Assembly (NCBI GenBank): GCA_016210295.1
Contig: JACQUM010000027.1
Span: 1 to 17,786, forward strand
Source: Chloroflexota bacterium
GTDB taxonomy: Bacteria; Chloroflexota; Dehalococcoidia; UBA6926; JACQUM01
Length of the DNA stretch: 17,786 bases
Direction of reading: 5' to 3'
The stretch's first letter is position 1, and every line of letters begins with the position of its first letter. Under the pieces are notes generated by a model, which did not search any database, was not told the DNA's origin, and saw only the letters and a program-made list of their open reading frames with translations. Positions 1 to 7,204 of the stretch are shown here, one piece after another. The translations under genes were made by a program, and so were the position numbers.

Positions 1-63
1 CTCCACGTGCTGGTGAAGCTGCTGAGCACCATCACCCTGGTGCTGGCCCCCATCTTCATCTAG
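1..63 (+). CDS. hppA: C-terminal end of probable membrane-bound proton-translocating pyrophosphatase (partial)
   Basis: Only the last 20 codons are in the window, ending in TAG at 61-63. The peptide is LHVLVKLLSTITLVLAPIFI, a hydrophobic helix. Its Leu-(hydrophobic)2-Lys-Leu-x(6)-Leu-Val-x-Ala-Pro pattern resembles the closing transmembrane helix of H+/Na+-pumping pyrophosphatases, which hydrolyse PPi to drive ion export across the cytoplasmic membrane. The family call rests on this short tail and on memory of family C-termini. Another polytopic membrane protein is possible. A strong hairpin follows 19 nt after the stop. Confidence 0.5.
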   Translation, partial: LHVLVKLLSTITLVLAPIFI

Positions 64-82
64 CCATCGAGTCAGCGGAGGT

Positions 83-113
83 AGCGGCGGGGCGGCATGG
101 CCGCCCCGCCGCT
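83..113 (+). terminator. Strong GC hairpin, probable (bidirectional) terminator
   Basis: A perfect 14-bp inverted repeat (arms 83-96 and 100-113) encloses a 3-nt loop, ATG. It sits between the upstream plus-strand gene end (63) and the convergent cupredoxin gene end (135), so it could terminate both. There is no real T-run after it on the plus side (CTCGTTCTGG follows), so a strictly intrinsic mechanism is uncertain. Confidence 0.65.
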
Positions 114-134
114 CTCGTTCTGGAGAGCCCAGGG

Positions 135-518
135 CTACTTCACCACGATAGGCAGCAACATCCCCGCCTCGTAGTGGCCTGGGAGCCGGCAGGCGAACTC
201 GTAGTCGCCCCCCACGCGAAACGTGAAATCCAGGGTCTTCGAGGCACCAGCCGGAAGGTCCTTCGCCTCTATATATGCCACGGCATCGGAGGGCTTCGTC
301 AGGCCGCGTGGCATGATCATGAGCTCGTGGGAAACGGTGCCTGTGTTCTTGGCGGCGAACCGGTACGAAGTCCCACGGGAGAAAGCGGCCAGGGACGAGT
401 TGATCTTGAACTCGGAGAGGGCGACCTGGACCTCTTGAGGAGGCTGGCTAGCAGCGCAGGCAGCGAAGAGCAGAGAGAGGACGGCCAAGAGCGTGACCGT
501 CCATATCCGATTCGGCAA
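135..518 (-). CDS. Cupredoxin (plastocyanin/azurin-like) lipoprotein
   Basis: 127 aa. The N-terminus is a lipoprotein signal with lipobox LFAAC (Cys21), so the mature protein should be lipid-anchored outside the membrane. The rest is one cupredoxin domain with a full set of type-1 copper ligands: His64 (SHELMIM), Cys110, His115 and Met120 in the loop CRLPGHYEAGM. It should carry electrons or bind/deliver copper extracytoplasmically; the redox partner is unknown. The start is TTG at 516-518, chosen because a GGAGGT ribosome site lies 5 nt upstream and no better start precedes the signal peptide. A 6-bp hairpin (541-546/555-560) lies just upstream of the ribosome site. The gene is divergent from an MFS transporter 217 bp away. 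Confidence 0.9.
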   Translation of the reverse strand: MPNRIWTVTLLAVLSLLFAACAASQPPQEVQVALSEFKINSSLAAFSRGTSYRFAAKNTGTVSHELMIMPRGLTKPSDAVAYIEAKDLPAGASKTLDFTFRVGGDYEFACRLPGHYEAGMLLPIVVK

Positions 519-672
519 GAAGCACCTCCAAAAAGACCCCGGGCGTTCCCCCCGACGCCCTTCATCTTAGAGCTTGAGCATGGGTCAGAGAACCCCCCAG
601 CCCTGACTCGCCTCAGTGAACCCTTGCCAGGCCGTTTTAGGATGGATGGCGAAAACGAACCAGAAAGAGCCG

Positions 673-702
673 TTGAATTTTCCTAACCCCGGGTGATATA
701 AT
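673..702 (+). promoter_or_regulatory. Promoter of the MFS transporter gene with extended -10
   Basis: A perfect -10 TATAAT at 697-702 is preceded by TG at 694-695 (extended -10 TGnTATAAT). A -35-like TTGAAT lies at 673-678 with an 18-bp spacer. The predicted transcript start near 709 gives a leader of about 27 nt before the ATG at 736, which is preceded by GGAAAGGGGAG. Confidence 0.7.
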
Positions 703-735
703 CGGTCAGCCGCTTCGAGACGGAAAGGGGAGCTT

Positions 736-2289
736 ATGCCTAAGAGACTCAGTGGCCTTTCTCGGCAGAGAGTTACTCCATACCTCCGCGGCGGCCTCCT
801 GGGGGCTGTGGCCACCCTGGCGACCGTGTTCCCCGTCCTCGCAGACGAAGCGCACCTGCACGGCGCCGGATCCATCGATCTGACCGGTGGACCCCTCCTC
901 TGGGGATGGGCTTCATTGGCGGGCATCTTCGCCTTCCTCATCCTTTCGCGATTCCTCCTTGTCAAGAGCATGGCCGTGCAGACGGCGGGCACGGCGGCTC
1001 CCGTGGGCTACTTCGCCACCATCCGGCAGTTCAGTCGCAACGCCCGTCTCTTCCTGGCCTACTCCCTCCTGGCGGGTCTTGGGACGGGCATCTGGGGGGT
1101 AATGTTCAACCTCTACCTGCTCAGGATGGGCTTCCCCGTCACCTTCATTGGGACCTTCTGGCTGGTCAACATGCTCAGCCACGGCGCGGCATCCTTGCCC
1201 GCCGGCTTCATCGCCGACCGGTTCGGACGACGTCGGGCATTCTTTATCGCCACGCTCCTGAGCGTAACCGCCCAGGGGAGCCTCCTCTTCACCCTGGAAC
1301 CTTCTATCATTCTCGTCCTGGCCGCCATCGCCGGGTTCGGCGAGGCCTTCCACGGCGTGACCGGCGCGCCGTTCATGATGGAGAACAGCGAGCCTCAAGA
1401 GCGGCCCCACCTCTTCAGCCTGAACGCCAGCTTCCTGCAGCTCTCCAACTTCGGAGGGAGCCTGGCCGGCGGCCTTCTTCCTTTGCTCTGGGCCACGACC
1501 CTCGGCATCCCGCCCGTGGACCCCTCTGCGGCTCGATGGGCCCTGGTGACAGGCCTTCCTCTCACTCTCGGAGCCTTGCTGCCCCTGGTCTTCATGCGGG
1601 AGAAGTCCGTGGAGCTGGCGGAGAGCTTGAAGGACCTGATTACCCTGCGCTACGTGGTCCACTTCCGCATCGTGATGCAGTTGACGTTGCTGAGCCTGGT
1701 AGTCGGCGTTGCCTTCGGGCTCACCGTCCGTTTCTTCAACATCTTCTTCCAGGACATCTTCAAGGCCACGTACAGCCAGGTGGGCACCATCCTGGCCATG
1801 GGCGCCCTGGCCGGAGCGGGCTCCATCCTGATCTCTCCAGTAGTGGCCCAGCGGTGGGGCCAGGTCAAGGGCATCCTCGTCACCCAGGTCCTCTCCATCC
1901 CGCTCCTGCTGATGATCGCTTTTCTTCCTTCTCTCTCCGCGGTCACGGTGTTCTTCCTGGTGAGAGGCGCCGTCTACAGTATCGGCCTGCCTCTGCGCAA
2001 CCAGCTCTCCATGGAGTTCATCGGCTCCAAGGAGCGGGGGACGACCGCCGGGTTCACTCACACCGCCTTTGACGTAGGGGGTGGGCTGGGAGCAGGGCTG
2101 GCGGGCCTTCTCATAACCGGGACGGGGTTTACTTCCGCCTTCACCGTCGCCGCGACGCTCATTCTGGTGCCCGCCATCCTCTACTACGTGTTCTTCGCTG
2201 GCCTGGAGGCCAGCCGGCAAGCGACAACCAGGGTCCCCGCCCCCGTGCCAGCGGGAAGGCTATCGACCGCCGACTCGAGGCCAGCATAG
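736..2289 (+). CDS. MFS transporter with N-terminal signal-like extension
   Basis: 517 aa, about 12 MFS helices from residue ~100 onward. A typical loop 2-3 signature (FIADRFGRRRAFF) supports the major facilitator fold. The long hydrophilic middle loop (GFREKS/VELAESLKDL region) separates the two halves. Unusually, the first ~95 residues add a signal-peptide-like stretch (about 18-36) ending in ALADEAHLHG, then one extra helix (about 54-75) before the canonical core. The substrate cannot be read from sequence. The start ATG at 736 has a strong purine-rich ribosome site and fits the promoter at 673-702. It is divergent from the cupredoxin lipoprotein gene, so a copper or redox link is conceivable but unproven. 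Confidence 0.85.
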   Translation: MPKRLSGLSRQRVTPYLRGGLLGAVATLATVFPVLADEAHLHGAGSIDLTGGPLLWGWASLAGIFAFLILSRFLLVKSMAVQTAGTAAPVGYFATIRQFSRNARLFLAYSLLAGLGTGIWGVMFNLYLLRMGFPVTFIGTFWLVNMLSHGAASLPAGFIADRFGRRRAFFIATLLSVTAQGSLLFTLEPSIILVLAAIAGFGEAFHGVTGAPFMMENSEPQERPHLFSLNASFLQLSNFGGSLAGGLLPLLWATTLGIPPVDPSAARWALVTGLPLTLGALLPLVFMREKSVELAESLKDLITLRYVVHFRIVMQLTLLSLVVGVAFGLTVRFFNIFFQDIFKATYSQVGTILAMGALAGAGSILISPVVAQRWGQVKGILVTQVLSIPLLLMIAFLPSLSAVTVFFLVRGAVYSIGLPLRNQLSMEFIGSKERGTTAGFTHTAFDVGGGLGAGLAGLLITGTGFTSAFTVAATLILVPAILYYVFFAGLEASRQATTRVPAPVPAGRLSTADSRPA

Positions 2290-2355
2290 AGCCTGCCCCC
2301 CTTCGGTCCACTTGCCGTTGCCGCACCGAGCGTCCTGACATGCCACACGGTTGCT

Positions 2356-2527
2356 CTAGCAGGTTGCTGAAAAACCCTTCGACCATCCCCCTGTCCCCCT
2401 TTCTAGCCAGGAAGGGGGTGGAAATTATATCTGGGGGGCACCCCCAGACCCCCGGCCCTTCGTCTGCGCTCAGGGCAGGCTCCGGGACTTCGCCCCTCTG
2501 CACTCCCCTTTTTCAACACCCCGCTAG
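2356..2527 (+). repeat. MITE-like palindromic element, complete copy (copy 1)
   Basis: 172 bp with imperfect terminal inverted repeats: the left end CTAGCAGGTTGCTGAAAAA and the reverse complement of the right end CTAGCGGGGTGTTGAAAAA match at 16 of 19 positions. Both ends carry CTAG, which could be a target duplication or part of the repeat. Inside are two hairpins: a 9-bp C5/G5-rich stem (about 2396-2419) and a 7-bp stem CTGGGGG-GCA-CCCCCAG (2441-2457). There is no coding capacity and no transposase. Related copies lie at 5025-5146 and 17729-17786. Confidence 0.8.
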
Positions 2528-2562
2528 AGGCGACCGCCCGTCTTTCGTCGCCTTCAGAATTG

Positions 2563-2571
2563 TGGTATAAA
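2563..2571 (+). promoter_or_regulatory. Extended -10 promoter for the RRM protein gene
   Basis: TGGTATAAA at 2563-2571 is an extended -10 (TGn plus TATAAA). No good -35 is visible 17-18 bp upstream. The predicted start near 2578 would give an untranslated leader of about 90 nt before the GTG at 2670, long for this window. The element lies only about 35 bp beyond the end of the MITE-like repeat. Confidence 0.5.
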
Positions 2572-2669
2572 AGAGACACTCTGAAAGCCACTGTGCGAGA
2601 ACCCCTGGTCGATGACCCAGCGGTGCTTGCCGAGGACGAGGAGAATTATCTGGAAGGAAGGAGCACCGC

Positions 2670-3005
2670 GTGAACCTCTTCGTGGGGAACCTCGCCGAAG
2701 ATGTCACGGACGATGATTTGAGGACTCTCTTCACCACCTATGGTGAGGTGGCCTCAGCCACCGTGCTGAAGGATCGCTACTCGGGACGGTCCCGGGGCTT
2801 TGGGTTCGTAGAGATGCCCAACAACGCCCAGGCGGAGGCCGCTATCAACGGCCTGAAGGGAAAAGACCTGAAGGGCAAGAGTCTCACAGTCGATCAAGCT
2901 CGGCCCAGAAGTGACACGAGAGGCGGCCCCCGCGGTGGCGACTCCGGAGGCTACCGAGGAGGAGGATCGCGAGGCGGTGGCGGCGGCAGAGGATCCCGCT
3001 ATTAA
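2670..3005 (+). CDS. RRM-domain RNA-binding protein with RGG-rich tail
   Basis: 111 aa. Residues 1-~78 form one RNA recognition motif: RNP2 is LFVGNL at the N-terminus and RNP1 is RGFGFVEM near residue 43-50, with aromatic RNA-contact positions intact. The tail (about 80-111) is glycine/arginine-rich with repeated RGG-like units (GGYRGGGSRGGGGG), as in cyanobacterial cold-induced Rbp proteins and eukaryotic glycine-rich RNA-binding proteins. Likely a cytoplasmic RNA chaperone or post-transcriptional regulator. The start is GTG at 2670, with GGAAGGAAGGAG 6 nt upstream. A single gene, not in an operon; the next gene is convergent. Confidence 0.92.
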   Translation: MNLFVGNLAEDVTDDDLRTLFTTYGEVASATVLKDRYSGRSRGFGFVEMPNNAQAEAAINGLKGKDLKGKSLTVDQARPRSDTRGGPRGGDSGGYRGGGSRGGGGGRGSRY

Positions 3006-3055
3006 TGCCCCCCTGGCAAGGTTGACGGGCATCCACATCGCCCTGAAACAAGCGC

Positions 3056-3111
3056 AGAGGCTCTGCAGCCACCTTTCCGGTTAGCCTCTCCGGTTGCTCC
3101 GCCAGCAACCG
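3056..3111. terminator. Tandem stem-loops between convergent genes, possible terminator
   Basis: Two adjacent inverted repeats: AGAGGCT at 3056-3062 pairs with AGCCTCT at 3083-3089 (20-nt loop), and CGGTTGCT at 3091-3098 pairs with AGCAACCG at 3104-3111 (5-nt loop). They lie between the ends of the RRM gene (3005) and the thioredoxin-fold gene (3127, opposite strand). No T-run follows on either strand, so termination is inferred from position only. Confidence 0.35.
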
Positions 3112-3126
3112 AAGGGATTGGCGTTC

Positions 3127-3615
3127 CTACTTCGACGCCTCGCGGATCCTGGCGACTAGGTCGGCCCGGTTAGGGACACCTTCTAGCCGCCACACCTCCT
3201 GTCCCGACCTCAGAAGGACGAAGGTTGGGACAACCGTGACGCCATACCGCTGCACCAGCTGGCGGCCGACGGCGTCGTGGAAGTTGGCCCGAAGCACCAC
3301 CCCGATCCCCCGCACGTCTCTTTCGATCCCGTCCACGACGGGCCTGGCGCTCAGGCAGACGATTCAGTAGTCGGAGAAGAACTCGACCAGCACGGGCCTG
3401 TCCGACTCGATGAGTGCCTCCGCCCCTTGCACCGTCGTCACGCCGGTCGGCCCCGAACGCAGGAGGAGCTGGGCGGCAGCCAAGAGAAGAATGACAAGAA
3501 GAAAGGCGCCAACCCTCACGGGCGAAATCCCTCGCGAGAACAGGAACCCCCCCGCGATGACGAGGATGACAAGCGCGGTGGCAAGGTAGGAGGTCTGGTT
3601 CAGAAAAGAGAACAA
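3127..3615 (-). CDS. Membrane-anchored thioredoxin-fold protein, candidate selenoprotein (TGA in place of first catalytic Cys)
   Basis: Read through one in-frame TGA (3364-3366), this is a continuous 162-residue protein. Residues ~9-26 and ~34-52 are hydrophobic helices. From ~60 on it is a thioredoxin domain: PVLVEFFSDY, then the TGA at residue 84, then Ile-Val-Cys87-Leu-Ser-Ala-Arg-Pro-Val-Val, and the cis-proline motif VVPTFVLL (Pro130). The TGA falls exactly on the first cysteine of the CxxC site, giving UxxC, the classic selenocysteine redox motif. The two halves are in the same frame and neither is a complete thioredoxin alone. Start TTG at 3613-3615, bounded by an in-frame TAG 15 codons upstream, with AGGGGA about 9 nt before it. 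Alternatives: a nonsense mutation of TGC/TGT, or a sequencing error. No selenocysteine machinery is in the window. Confidence 0.7.
3328..3356 (-). promoter_or_regulatory. Candidate bacterial SECIS element downstream of the in-frame TGA
   Basis: On the minus strand, a 6-bp perfect stem CCCGUC/GACGGG with triloop GUG (plus positions 3328-3342, loop 3334-3336) begins its apical loop 27 nt after the TGA. Next to it is a 5-bp stem GCCUG/CAGGC with loop AGCGC (3342-3356), starting 7 nt after the TGA. As I recall, bacterial SECIS elements lie inside the coding region just after UGA, with a small apical loop holding a G in its first positions. The GUG hairpin fits that; the proof would be SelB binding. 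In GC-rich coding DNA such hairpins also arise by chance. Confidence 0.4.
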
Positions 3616-3698
3616 GGGCTGGTCCCCTATGGCCCGAGTGACGCTTGAGGGCTTCCTCTATGGTGCAGCCAGGCGTGCATGCGCCAGCCCACCGGCAG

Positions 3699-5012
3699 TC
3701 AGGCCAGGTGTACTGGGCCCCCAACCTGAGTGGGCCGTCCGCTGCGGAGCAGGAGCACCAGCGGCGTCGCCGCCAGGACGATCGCCGCGAAGATGACGAT
3801 GGACAGCATGTAGGACCCCGTCACGTCGAAGATATAGCCCATCAGCACCGGCCCCACCATCCCCGAGGCGATGGTGGCCCCCACGAGCAGCCCCTGGATG
3901 GCGCCGAAGGCCCGCCCACCGAACAGGAGGGCCACCAAGATGGGCCGCCCCGGGATCATGCCGCCGAAGGCGACCCCGAAGAGAAGCGAGAACAGGAAGG
4001 CTATCCACAGGTTAGTCGCCACCAGGAGAACGAGGTAGCCTGCTACCTGGCCCAGGAGGAGTCCCGCCAGCACCAGCCGGTGGTCGAACGCGTCGAGGAG
4101 AGAGCCCACGGCCAGCCGTCCGATGCCGCTGAGGACGAACACGAACGTGACGGTGAGTGCCGACGCCTCGGGGCTGAAACCGAGGGCCTGGAAATAGGGG
4201 ATCTGCTGGACCAGCAGGCCGCTGGTGCCAATGCCCTGCGCCCCGAAAAGGACAGCGAGGACCCAGAAAATGCGGCTCCGCAGCGCCTCTTTCACCGTCA
4301 TCCCCGTCATGTGCGCCCGCCCGCTGGCCGCCAGGTCCTGCGCGGACGGCGCCGCCGGCTCCGGGCGCCGCTCGCCGTCTGGCAGTTGTCCGTAGTCCTC
4401 GGGACGCGAACGTGCCACGAAGGCCAGGGGGATGCCCACCACCAGGAGCCCCGCTCCCAGAAGCACCAGAGACGACCGCCAGCCCACCGCCTGCTCCAGG
4501 GCGACCACCAAGACCACGAAGGGAGCCCCGAAGACGGGCCCCAGCATGGCCAGGCCCATCGCCCGCCCGCGCAGCCTTCGGAACCACCGGGCCACGGCCA
4601 CGACCCACGAGACACCGTGGGAGGCTGCGCCCACGCCGATCGATGCGAGGAGGAACAGCAGGTAGAAGGCCCAGATGGACGAGATGGTGCTCAAAAGAAT
4701 CATTCCCACACCGCCGAGGATCACGCCGATGAGAATTATCCTCCTGGGGCCCCAACGATCGTTCAGGATGCCGAAGACGGGGTCCAGGACGCCTGTCTCC
4801 AACTGCCGGAGAGAGAAGGCCCCCGAGGTCAGGGCGCGGCTCCACCCGAACTCTTTCAAGATGGGCAGATAGAAGACCTGGAACCCCAGGAAAAAGGCAA
4901 TGGAGAGGTAGGTGTTCATCGCGACGCTCGCCGCCACGATGTACCACCCGTAGAAGACGCGGGGCCGGGTCGCGCGGGCCGGGGTTACAGTCTGCTGAGA
5001 ACCTATCATCAT
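3699..5012 (-). CDS. MFS transporter, OFA (oxalate:formate antiporter/monocarboxylate)-like
   Basis: 437 aa with twelve predicted helices and an N-terminal FYGWYIVAASVAM helix typical of OxlT/monocarboxylate-type major facilitators. The cytoplasmic loop 2-3 is GILNDRWGPRRIILIG. A hydrophilic central loop (about residues 205-245, rich in Glu/Arg/Pro) divides the two six-helix halves. It probably moves small organic anions, but the substrate is not readable. Start ATG 5010-5012, directly followed by a second ATG; GGTAGG lies about 6 nt upstream. It is 83 nt upstream of the thioredoxin-fold gene on the same strand and may be cotranscribed with it. A degenerate repeat copy lies just upstream, between it and hisB. 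Confidence 0.85.
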   Translation of the reverse strand: MMIGSQQTVTPARATRPRVFYGWYIVAASVAMNTYLSIAFFLGFQVFYLPILKEFGWSRALTSGAFSLRQLETGVLDPVFGILNDRWGPRRIILIGVILGGVGMILLSTISSIWAFYLLFLLASIGVGAASHGVSWVVAVARWFRRLRGRAMGLAMLGPVFGAPFVVLVVALEQAVGWRSSLVLLGAGLLVVGIPLAFVARSRPEDYGQLPDGERRPEPAAPSAQDLAASGRAHMTGMTVKEALRSRIFWVLAVLFGAQGIGTSGLLVQQIPYFQALGFSPEASALTVTFVFVLSGIGRLAVGSLLDAFDHRLVLAGLLLGQVAGYLVLLVATNLWIAFLFSLLFGVAFGGMIPGRPILVALLFGGRAFGAIQGLLVGATIASGMVGPVLMGYIFDVTGSYMLSIVIFAAIVLAATPLVLLLRSGRPTQVGGPVHLA

Positions 5013-5024
5013 CGTGGCCTACCG

Positions 5025-5146
5025 GTCTGGGGGTCTGCCCTGAGCTTACCGAAGGGATGTCCTCCAGACATCGTACGCTTCCCCTCCCTATCGAGGAAGG
5101 GGGAATTTAGGGGGCCGGTCAGAGGATTCTTCCGCCAACCGCCAGA
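5025..5146 (-). repeat. Degenerate MITE-like element (copy 2), lacking one end
   Basis: Read on the minus strand it parallels copy 1 (2356-2527): GGTTGGCGGAAGAAT for GGTTGCTGAAAAACC, then a C-rich/G-rich stem (CCCCCTTCC...GGGAGGGG), then a GATGTC-TGGAG-GACATC hairpin and a CCCTTCGGTAAGCTCAGGG palindrome. Frame translations of the two copies also match (GCPPDI...RKG...GFF in both). The end equivalent to the right terminal repeat of copy 1 (GGGGAGTGCAG side) is missing. It sits in the 171-nt gap between hisB and the MFS gene. Confidence 0.7.
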
Positions 5147-5183
5147 TGTTCCGCAAGAACGCGTTGCGAGATGACACCTTAGG

Positions 5184-5777
5184 TTAGCTGAGTGTCCCCT
5201 TCGTGGAGGGGATGCCGCCCATCCTCTCATCCTGGCTTGCCGCCCAGGCCAGCGCCTTGGCCAACGCCTTGAAGACCGCCTCCGCCTTGTGGTGGTCGTT
5301 GAAGCCTGCCAGCACGCGGACGTGCAGGGTAAACCGTCCCTCGCGGGCGAAGCTCTCCAGCACGTGGTGCACCAACTCCGAGCGCAGGTCGCCGATATGA
5401 GAGGTGGCGAAGGAGGCTTCCACGACGGCGTAGCCTCTCCCGCCCAGGTCCACCGCCACCAGAGCCAGCGCCTCGTCGAGAGGTACCGTCGCGTCTCCCA
5501 TGCGCCGGACCCCTACCCTTTCCCCCAGCGCCCTGTCCAGCGCTCGCCCCAAGACAATGGCGACATCCTCCGCCCTGTGATGGCCGTCGGGGTCCCTCTG
5601 CGCTGTGGCCTTCACCGTGAGATCAAACCCACTATGCCGCGAGAGCTGGGAGAGGAGGTGGTCCAGCATCTCGGAGCCCGTCTCTACCACGTAGCTTCCC
5701 GTCCCGTCCAAGTTCAGAGAGACCTGGACCGAGGTCTCCCCTGTCTCGCGGCTCATCTGGGCACGACGATCCGCCAT
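5184..5777 (-). CDS. hisB: Imidazoleglycerol-phosphate dehydratase HisB
   Basis: 197 aa, normal length for the monofunctional enzyme. It dehydrates imidazole glycerol phosphate to imidazole acetol phosphate in histidine synthesis, in the cytoplasm. The duplicated metal-binding half-domains are intact: DHLL (His40), RHSGFDL (His48), DGHHRAEDVA (His66, His67, Glu70) in the first, and NDHHKAEAVFKAL (His162, His163, Glu166) in the second, with HHVLESFA between. The start ATG 5775-5777 overlaps the hisC stop by one base (TGATG), indicating translational coupling. The same frame stays open far upstream inside hisC, but that extension has no HisB similarity. A second ATG at codon 8 is a possible alternative start. 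This is the step after HisA/HisF, so it skips several genes not seen here. Confidence 0.95.
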   Translation of the reverse strand: MADRRAQMSRETGETSVQVSLNLDGTGSYVVETGSEMLDHLLSQLSRHSGFDLTVKATAQRDPDGHHRAEDVAIVLGRALDRALGERVGVRRMGDATVPLDEALALVAVDLGGRGYAVVEASFATSHIGDLRSELVHHVLESFAREGRFTLHVRVLAGFNDHHKAEAVFKALAKALAWAASQDERMGGIPSTKGTLS

Positions 5778-6901
5778 CAGGGCTTCACCTCTTCCCGGAG
5801 GGCGACCAGGAGTCTCCGGTGGTCCTCTGGTTGGCCGACGCTGATGCGCAGGCAGTCCTCCAGCCCAGGCGTCGTGAAGTAGCGGACGTAGATGCCACGT
5901 TCCCGCAGTCGTCGGTTCAGCGCGGCGACGTCCCGCCCGGGGAACCGGACGAGGAGGAAGTTCGCCCGCGAGGGGTAGACGCGCGCCCCCGGCAGCCCCG
6001 CCAGGGCTTTGCCCAGACCCTCCCGATCGTGAACGAGAGTGCGGACCGTCCCGAGCAGGGCCTGGCGGTCCTCCACCGCCACGATGGCTGCCGCCTGGGC
6101 CAGGGTGCTCACGCTGTACGGCGGCTTCACCGCACAGAGGGTCGCAGCGACCTCTTGGGGGAAGAGCCCATACCCCACCCGCAGCCCCGCTAGCCCCGCC
6201 CACTTGCTGAAGGTCCGCAAGACGACAAGGTTATCGTGGTGAGGCACTAAGGAGGCCACCGACTCTCCCGAGAACTCGTAGTACGCCTCGTCCACCACCA
6301 CCAGGCGGCCCGTCTCCAGGAGGGCCTCGACCTCCCTTCGAGAGATGGTGTTCCCGGTAGGATTGTTCGGGGAAGCCAGGAGGACTATCTTCGCCGCACC
6401 GCCCTGGAGGGCCTGGAGGAGGCCGTGCATATCGAGAGAAAAGTCGTCTGGGTCGCGAGGGACCTCGACGAGCCGTCCACCTGCCACCTGGGTGGAGAAG
6501 CGGTACATGCCGAAAGTGGGTGTCGCCGTCACCGCCACGTCGCCAACGCCCACGAAGATCCTCACCAGCAGGTCGATCAGCTCGTCGCTCCCCGCTCCCG
6601 CCACGATCCGCTCCGGGCCAAGGCCGGCGTATTCCGCCAGGGCCTTTCGCAGGTGGGCCTGCTCGGGGTCGGGGTAGATATTGAGGTGGGGGAAGGCGGC
6701 GATGGCTTCCCGAACCCGGGCCGTAGGGGCGTAGGGGTTCTCGTTGGCGTCCAGCTTCACCGCGCCCCGCTCTCGCCCGCTCTCCTCCTCAAGGATGTCG
6801 GGTGGGCGCACCGATGCATAAGCCTGGACACGCGCGATGTGCGGGAGCAGCAGCTCCCGCACACTGGACGCCTTCTCTTTGGATCTGGGTTTTCCTGGCA
6901 T
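5777..6901 (-). CDS. hisC: Histidinol-phosphate aminotransferase HisC
   Basis: 374 aa, class-I/II PLP aminotransferase converting imidazole acetol phosphate and glutamate to histidinol phosphate. Visible motifs: KLDANENPY near residue 49-57 (substrate arm), SPNNPTGN (Asn180 region), DEAYYEF (Asp204, Tyr207) and the PLP-lysine motif TFSKWAGLAGLRVGYG with Lys233. Start ATG 6899-6901; upstream purines are weak (TAGG). A CATAAT -10-like box ends only 10 nt before the ATG, so the message may have almost no leader, or the true start may be a little downstream. It overlaps hisB by one base. The leader region holds a 10-bp inverted repeat (6924-6976). Confidence 0.95.
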   Translation of the reverse strand: MPGKPRSKEKASSVRELLLPHIARVQAYASVRPPDILEEESGRERGAVKLDANENPYAPTARVREAIAAFPHLNIYPDPEQAHLRKALAEYAGLGPERIVAGAGSDELIDLLVRIFVGVGDVAVTATPTFGMYRFSTQVAGGRLVEVPRDPDDFSLDMHGLLQALQGGAAKIVLLASPNNPTGNTISRREVEALLETGRLVVVDEAYYEFSGESVASLVPHHDNLVVLRTFSKWAGLAGLRVGYGLFPQEVAATLCAVKPPYSVSTLAQAAAIVAVEDRQALLGTVRTLVHDREGLGKALAGLPGARVYPSRANFLLVRFPGRDVAALNRRLRERGIYVRYFTTPGLEDCLRISVGQPEDHRRLLVALREEVKP

Positions 6902-6910
6902 GGCGTGCCT

Positions 6911-6916
6911 ATTATG
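6911..6916 (-). promoter_or_regulatory. Possible -10 box for hisCB, near-leaderless
   Basis: On the minus strand CATAAT (5 of 6 matches to TATAAT) ends 10 nt before the hisC ATG. No convincing -35 is seen 16-18 bp upstream, where the inverted repeat arm lies. If used, transcription would begin about 3-4 nt before the start codon. Confidence 0.3.
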
Positions 6917-6923
6917 CCATAGG

Positions 6924-6976
6924 CCAGGACGAGAGGGCGCGTCCTTGAGCGAAGGCTCTAAATCCGCTCGTCCTGG
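6924..6976 (-). promoter_or_regulatory. Inverted repeat upstream of hisC
   Basis: Perfect 10-bp arms (6924-6933 and 6967-6976) enclose 33 nt that contain a smaller GAGC-GAAG-GCTC hairpin. It lies 23 nt or more upstream of hisC. It could be an operator, a leader hairpin, or an interspersed palindrome; the sequence does not decide. Confidence 0.4.
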
Positions 6977-7135
6977 GATGAACGCACGCCACTGGCAGCA
7001 GTCTTGGCCTCCGAAATAGTGGTCTGGGGTCTGGACTCCTGAATCATGCGAATGGCTGTCGCTGCGTAGCCGCAGCCCATTCTATGTGAGATGTACTCTT
7101 ACAAGCTGTCTTCCCATCACTCCTGATAAGGACAG

Positions 7136-7169
7136 GCATGGCCGCCCTTCTGGGGAAGGGCGGCCATGC
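7136..7169 (-). terminator. Strong hairpin terminator after the substrate-binding-protein gene
   Basis: Perfect 15-bp stem (GCATGGCCGCCCTTC at 7136-7150 with its complement at 7155-7169) and 4-nt loop TGGG, 35 nt past the stop of the minus-strand binding-protein gene. On the minus strand it is followed by CTGTCCTTATC, only a weak U-tract. It would separate that gene from hisCB. Confidence 0.7.
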
Positions 7170-7204
7170 GACGCGGGTTCCTTGGAAGCAGCGCGAACTT
7201 TGAG

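Larger units (their letters stand above)
2290..2669. other. 380-nt intergenic region: MITE-like element plus RRM-gene promoter and leader
   Basis: No gene is supported here. It holds a 172-bp palindromic repeat (2356-2527), then a promoter-like site at 2563-2571 and a leader of about 90 nt for the RNA-binding protein gene. Open frames across it in both strands are translations of the repeat, which recur in the second repeat copy near 5025-5146. Confidence 0.7.
6902..7204. other. 303-nt intergenic region with three inverted repeats
   Basis: No gene is supported. From hisC outward it holds: an inverted repeat with 10-bp arms CCAGGACGAG (6924-6933) and CTCGTCCTGG (6967-6976); a nested hairpin of two 6-bp stems (7050-7055/7077-7082 and 7061-7066/7071-7076, loop TAGC, one 5-nt bulge); and the strong terminator-like hairpin at 7136-7169. 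No T-box or other riboswitch consensus could be recognised in front of hisC. Confidence 0.7.
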